Positions 58,939 through 64,000 of a stretch of DNA of 64,000 bases are shown one piece after another (positions within the stretch are counted from its first letter, which is position 1; each line of letters starts with the position of its first letter). The stretch comes from Owenia fusiformis. Its lineage: Eukaryota > Annelida > Polychaeta > Sabellida > Oweniidae. The position numbers were made by a program, and so were the translations under genes. Where the stretch lies: NCBI GenBank assembly GCA_903813345.2, contig CAIIXF020000002.1, positions 32,818,109 to 32,882,108 on the forward strand, in the 5' to 3' direction. The notes beneath the pieces are model-generated. The model was given only the letters and a program-made list of their open reading frames with translations. It was not told the DNA's origin and did no database searches.

Positions 58939-59388
58939 GTGACCTTTGAAATCGAATTAAGTCGATCCGCGGCTTACTTTTGGTCTCTAACTGTGTCTTA
59001 CATCAGTATCATCAATCCGTGTAAGTATTGGAGCGCTGGAGTACTTCTTTTTCGATCAAGACTTGTAATTGTTAGTCAAGTGAATCGTTTTACTGCCAAA
59101 TTCCAATATGGCGGTTTCTGCTCGGACATTTTCGTAAATCTCCGGAGGTTGTCCGAACCTAACTAATTCTCAAAATTCATTTCGTTCGTTGCGTATCTCG
59201 CACCTAGCAAACCGCCATATTGGAAATAGCTCTGTAAAACTTTAACTCGATGAACAATTTACAAGTCTTGATCGAAAAAGAAGTACTCCAGCGCTCCAAT
59301 ACTTACACGGATTGATGATACTGATGTAAGACACAGTTAGAGACCAAAAGTAAGCCGCGGATCAACTTAATTCAATTTCAAAGGTCAC
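58939..59388. repeat. 450 bp foldback (long inverted repeat)
   Basis: Arms 58939-59117 and 59209-59388 are nearly identical inverted copies (GTGACCTTTGAAATCGAATT at the left tip; its inverse AATTCAATTTCAAAGGTCAC at the right). Loop of ~91 bp. Weaker inverted similarity (CAGCT, ACGGAG) continues outward to about 58912 and 59425. Each arm ends at the loop with AATATGGCGG, a YY1-like core. An ORF in the left arm (58921-59166) has no protein signature. Confidence 0.88.
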
Positions 59389-59743
59389 TATTGATCAGCT
59401 GTTCACTTCTCCGTTTGAGAGCCATAAGTTTCAAAATCTAACATGGCTCTCGAAGTGAGTAAGGTTCATCTACTGTATAATTTTATGATCTATCCAATCA
59501 AGATGATGTAGTAAAGAAATCACATGTCATTTTCACATTCCAGTTCTCATCAAATATCATTCAAGCTTCATATAGCAATTCTTCAATCAAATTAAAAACT
59601 ATAAACTGATAAAAGTGGGAGTCCAGAAGAGGATTCCAACGATGAACAACTCCCCTTTTCTCTTTTTTGAACTACACAACTGCCATCTTTATATCATCCT
59701 ACTTACAAACTAGACATACAAAATTCTCTGAATATTACAAAAC

Positions 59744-59751
59744 TTTATTTA
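59744..59751 (-). terminator. Polyadenylation signal overlapping the stop codon
   Basis: On the minus strand the chitin-binding/SOD gene ends TAAATAAA: the last A of the TAA stop is the first A of AATAAA. A 3' UTR using this signal would be only about 10-30 nt long. Another hexamer downstream may be used instead. Confidence 0.5.
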
Positions 59752-62700
59752 CAACTCAAAGTCACCAGATTCAATAACACAACAAGCAAGTCTTGTGCCA
59801 TTTCCCTTGCCATAATCGCCATATGTTTCATGGACCTGGATATAAGAATTGTCCATTAATTCAATTAAGTTAAAATTCACTACATGCATTTCATATTCAT
59901 CAAAATAGTTCCTGCCACTGACTGCCAATAACGCAGATGCGAGTAGGTTGTTACCAGATTCACCACCAGGTGGCTCGTTCGGGTCAGATAGCATGGCGGG
60001 TATAGTAGAAAGTTCCCTTTAACTTAAATTACATCTGTTTTAGTGGTTTATTTTTCATATAACCCTTATGTATCTAATAGTTATGCAAATTAAAATATGT
60101 CCAGTAAAAGAAAATGTTATCTGTCCAATACAATAAAAGATAATTAACTTTTTGTGATTTTGTAACATGGGGTCTATGGGGAATCAACCCGAACAAGAAG
60201 TCACATTTTCAAAAAAATTAAATTTTCAAAGTTGATAGACAATTTTCGAAACCATATTTTTAGATGTACTTTTATATGCAGATTTCAAATATGACATCAC
60301 TTTGAGTGAATTTTGAATATTTAATGACGTAAATCAAGATTATTTCTACTCGCATCTAGTCTATTGGTATTTAACTCTCCTTTCTAGGTGGATATAAGAG
60401 GCAAAACAGGGGCAGAGTCAGGACCAGGTAATAGGGAGGCAAATTTAGTTAGGCGAGGCAAACTTGAATTTCTGATTTAAGATTTTTCTGTAATTTTTTG
60501 TGAGGCTAATGCCTTGTCTGCATCATGCATGGCTACATCATTGTATAGTTACAGGACAGTGGGGCAAGACAACCCCTAAAATAAACTTGGTGGTCTGTCT
60601 TGCCCAATTGCCCTTCTTACCCCACTGCCCCCCATATCATTTACATATCATCTCTATATCTTATAGTTGAGACCATTATAGAACCAATAAAGTAAGCATA
60701 AATGTACTTACAACTATAGAGCGACCAATGATGTAGTTAGGGTTGGCAGGAAGTAAACTGATCTTGTCATCTACCATTACCATGACAACACTTCCTGTTG
60801 TGTCCTCCTCTATGTTCCCAAGATCTCCCACGTGTCTACAACATGTACCAGCATTCTAAATTGCTAACTTAAGTTTAAATGCAAGAGCAGAATAATTTGT
60901 ACTAAGGATAGTAACGGTGAAGTGTTATATCAGTTCCTATATGAATGTACCAACAATGTCAGCTTTCAACTATATTTAGATATCTTTTATTGAGCCATTA
61001 TGTAACTCCCCTCCCCAAAAAACACAAACTGGTGCTGAAATCAAAGCTTGCCAAATCAAAAATATGAGGAGGTAGAGGTGACCCATAACATGATGCAAGG
61101 GTTCATATGTTCAAAAATACTTAACATATCACATATATACTCACCTATCATCAGACACAGGGGAATCGTGATTGCTTGACGTAGGAATGAAATGGCCACC
61201 AGTATCAGCACAACCGCCCTCTATACTCCCTTCTGTATGGATCTGCATTCTGTGTGATACCTCATCATTATTTCTATCAAATCCCCAGAGTTCAACGTAA
61301 ATGTCAGTGTTTCCGCCAGGTAGCTAGTGAAATACCAAATAAGGCCAGTGTATTGCATTTTCAAGGTAAGAGCATTCGCTTAAACATATGATGACAATAA
61401 TTTGATCAAAGAAATAATTTTTAAAATAAGTGGCTAGCCCCCTGTTCAATTCTATTGAATGTGGACAATTCTGGTAGTTTTTCCTGACAATGTCTGTGTA
61501 AATTGTCATATTTACAATCTAGATGTCAGATTCTTATTCATGCAACTTATATTCCTACTTACATTCTGTCTGAAAAAGACGTCACCAAATATCTGCTGTC
61601 CCTCGTCAAAGTCATTGGGTTCCATTCTACACCTTGCATTGTTATACTCATCAGCTAAAAGCAGAATAATTATTCACTTAGCACTTAAGGTAGTTAGTAC
61701 ACTGGTAAAAGATGGCTTCATGTTAAAGCATAGGAGCAATATCAACCCTGTAGTGTTCATCTTTAGGACATATAAATCTGATATGATATACTTTTTTTAG
61801 TAAATTATATATATATATATATATATTATTTGGATGGATTCAATGAATTATATCCTAATAATGACATTATAATCTATTTCTGTTGCACTCTGCAAGAAAA
61901 TATTTGACTAAGTGAGCAAAAATGAATACTGTATTTTGTTTGGGGGGGTGGGGCATTTTTATACTCTATTTTTATACTCTCTTTTATACTCTTATCTCTG
62001 CAGATAACTCTACCTATATCTCATAGTATTACATAGGGAAGCATTTGTATTGAAGTCAATGGAGCTGAAGGTCGGCTATATATTCCTGTATAGCCGCCAA
62101 ACCTTTTACCATGACAATCTTATGACGTCATCAACAGTTATGTCCGTATCATTGAATATATGCCTTCGGTCTGTCGTAATATAACCCTCGCAAGCTCGGG
62201 CTATATTGGTGACAGACCTTAGGCATATATTCAATGATAGGGACATAACTGCTAAATATAGTTGTGTAGTTTGAAGCTGGTGACATACTGTAGGTATATG
62301 TGTTTGAAGTCACATAATGTGTTACCATGGTAACATATATTTTCACAAAAATCAAAGACCATGACAGTATGTCTCCCCTTCTTGGTGGTAACTAAATACA
62401 GATTGCTTGTACATTGTATAATAAAGATGTCAGGGTGTACCTTTGCAATCTGAACGTATTGGATGAACACAGCCTTCCATCCAGGAATCAAACCAGAGAC
62501 CATCCTCGCAAGTCCATTCTGTGGCTTCACCTTCCCAACAGTTGTAAAAGTGGGTGCAGTCTGTCTCATGGGGGAATCCTCCATCAGCTGGGCATTGAAA
62601 CTTGCCCCTTACAGCACTGAAAAATGCTGAAATACATTCAAATTCAATACAAGAATAACAAATATGCGATTGAGCAATTTTATTAAAGTTCCCATGTAAA

Positions 62701-63514
62701 GTTTGAAAATACTGTAGGTTTTTACTGTTTGTCATGACTTAAAAAGTTATTTAAGAAATTTTGAAAAAAGTTCAAATTTCCCACTTCTTTTCAAGTAAAA
62801 GTTGAAATTTTACATGACCTTTTAAATACCAGTGCAAAGATTGAACAGAGGACACACTATTTCAATACAAAATTGAATTTTTTTTCTCTGTCAATCTTTT
62901 CTAAATATGTTAAACTTCAAAAATAAACCAATGTTGATTGTCTAAACGGGTTAAAAGAAAGAATATATTGTGTTTTAAATATTATTGCACCACTGGTTTC
63001 TATGAGAACTAATATTTTGAAATTCATTTTTCTCTGAACTATTTTCATGTTAATTTCTCGTTTATACATCATGACATCATGTATATGAACCAATTTTCTT
63101 AATTTCGGCTAAAAAACACATGAAAATGAATGCTATGCATTGGTCTGACTTCATGCTTAATAAAAGATACCTGTGACCTCTTAAACAACATTCTTCAAAA
63201 GCCACTTTTTGAAATTATTTCACATATCACACTTTGATAAGATTGGGTAAGACTACAATATAAGCCAAAGTGGTTTAAACTTTATATGGGGCCTTTAAAT
63301 CAGAAGTTGTAAATGCAAATACTAAACATTGATTTAATATCCAAAATAAAGTACACTAAAAGTACAGAATCGTCATGTTCATTTTTACCATGAACCTGTT
63401 AAGCCCAAGTCTCCAATAATAAAATTACCAAAATACTCTCTTACCTGAGAGATTTAAGGTAGTCCCACACATGCACAACAAAAAAATGAAAAAGATGGAA
63501 TCTTGTTTCAACAT
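59749..63514 (-). CDS. Secreted chitin-binding (peritrophin-A) + Cu/Zn-SOD-like fusion protein, 245 aa
   Basis: Six coding exons on the minus strand, phases consistent: 63514-63445, 62626-62441, 61654-61563, 61323-61145, 60835-60712, 59835-59749 (TAA); 738 bp. Signal peptide 1-~20 (MLKQDSIFFIFLLCMCGTT). Residues 35-84 form a type-2 chitin-binding domain with six cysteines (C35, C47, C53, C63, C76, C84) and aromatic HFYNCW and GLWFD. Residues 94-245 align with Cu/Zn superoxide dismutase: HFIPTSSNH, DRHVGDLGNI, IIGRSIVVHE, GTRLAC. Zinc ligands H160, H168, H177 and D180, the disulfide pair C154/C235 and the active-site Arg R232 are kept. Copper ligands H145, H160 and H219 are kept, but the fourth (H46 in human SOD1) is Q143. 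So zinc folding is likely, while dismutase activity is doubtful. Location: extracellular, probably on a chitin-containing matrix. The domain calls are firm; the function is inference. Confidence 0.9.
61804..61827. repeat. AT dinucleotide microsatellite
   Basis: About 11 consecutive AT units in the same intron as the 62135-62251 palindrome. Confidence 0.9.
62135..62251. repeat. Near-complete 117 bp palindrome in intron 2 of the chitin-binding/SOD gene
   Basis: Outer arms of ~41 bp (CAGTTATGTCCGTATCATTG ... inverse ending GGACATAACTG at 62251) flank an inner inverted pair, AATATAACCC/GGCTATATT, around CTCGCAAGCTCG. It could extrude as a long hairpin. No target duplication could be fixed. Probably a palindromic MITE. 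Confidence 0.8.
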
Positions 63515-64000
63515 TTAACAAGCAGATCTACCTTAACTTGTACATGTACTTCTACATGTACCTAAACATTTATGTTAGTCTCAACTTTTACGTAATTTCA
63601 ATTTTTGACCAACTCTGTTAAATATGAGTCTTAATATGTATGTCCTGTAAAATATAAACTTACATAAAAATATCAATAGTTTCATGTTAGCCAGAGAGTT
63701 CAGCAGAGAGTGAAACCAGTTGCAGAATTTGGTAAAAGAGCATATTAAATGGTACATTAAATTATGTTCAGAGTAGTGACCTAGCAGTGAACAAGATATT
63801 TATGGGAATATTGCATATGGCCTGAAGTACATTGACTTTTTCATTTCTTCTCTAGATATCTGAAAAGAGGGGGTTTCAAAATTTTCTAAACGCGCTTTAA
63901 AAAATATTATGTTAATTTCTTCTTAATTAATATCACAACTTGTTACTTTACACCAAGATAAAGATTAGACGTAAGGAATATGCTAACATAGATCAATACA
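63515..64000. other. 5' flank of the chitin-binding/SOD gene
   Basis: Upstream region for the minus-strand gene that starts at 63514. Palindromic TACATGTA words occur at 63540-63560. I see no convincing TATA box or other gene up to the window edge. Confidence 0.35.

Larger units (their letters stand above)
56656..59743. other. Convergent intergenic spacer
   Basis: Lies between the stop codons of the vanin-like gene (plus) and the chitin-binding/SOD gene (minus). It holds the 3' UTR of the former (a candidate AATAAA at 57314-57319), the TACCCTGC repeat at 56874-56963, a TACATGTACA-rich palindromic tract at about 58140-58265, and the foldback at 58939-59388. No gene seen. Confidence 0.55.

Overview
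Animal nuclear DNA, AT-rich, with GT-AG introns, short coding exons and many dispersed repeats. The gene set (a TMEM165 homologue, an INF2-type formin, a vanin/biotinidase-type amidase, and a secreted protein joining a chitin-binding domain to a Cu/Zn-SOD fold) and the repeat style suggest a marine invertebrate. I cannot name the phylum from sequence alone.

Layout. 1-5322 (minus): the first four coding exons of a TMEM165/Gdt1-family Golgi membrane transporter; the rest lies beyond the left edge. Its intron 3 holds a ~0.93 kb tandem duplication. 5821-18843 (plus): a 13 kb LTR retrotransposon array, three LTRs of 3217 bp separated by two 1686 bp internal regions. It has a tRNA-Leu primer binding site, a polypurine tract and a 4-bp target duplication (AAAG) around the whole array, but no gag or pol. 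It landed inside a short dispersed repeat about 0.5 kb upstream of the TMEM165 start codon. 18844-21973: repeat-rich spacer. 21974-35918 (plus): a complete 15-exon formin of about 1198 residues (DID, FH1, FH2, DAD/WH2-like tail). Its introns carry a mariner-type deletion derivative, a tRNA-like SINE head, a GT-rich minisatellite, small palindromic elements and a 2.1 kb TIR element full of GGTAG repeats. 35919-47782: about 12 kb with no convincing gene, only small transposons, microsatellites and poly-G tracts, plus a possible TATA promoter and leader exon near 38.9-39.0 kb.

47858-56655 (plus): a two-exon vanin/biotinidase homologue of 537 residues, with a catalytic Glu/Lys/Cys triad, a signal peptide and a hydrophobic C-terminus suggesting a GPI anchor. 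56656-59748: convergent intergenic spacer with a 450 bp foldback. 59749-63514 (minus): a complete six-exon gene for a 245-residue secreted protein, signal peptide + six-cysteine chitin-binding domain + SOD-like domain. One of its four copper histidines is replaced by Gln while the zinc site is intact.

The genes do not form an operon and have unrelated roles (Golgi ion homeostasis, actin assembly, pantetheine/biotin-amide hydrolysis, extracellular matrix or redox). The most unusual items are the chitin-binding/SOD fusion, the tandem coding-free LTR array with its readable pre-insertion site, and the GGTAG-repeat TIR element.
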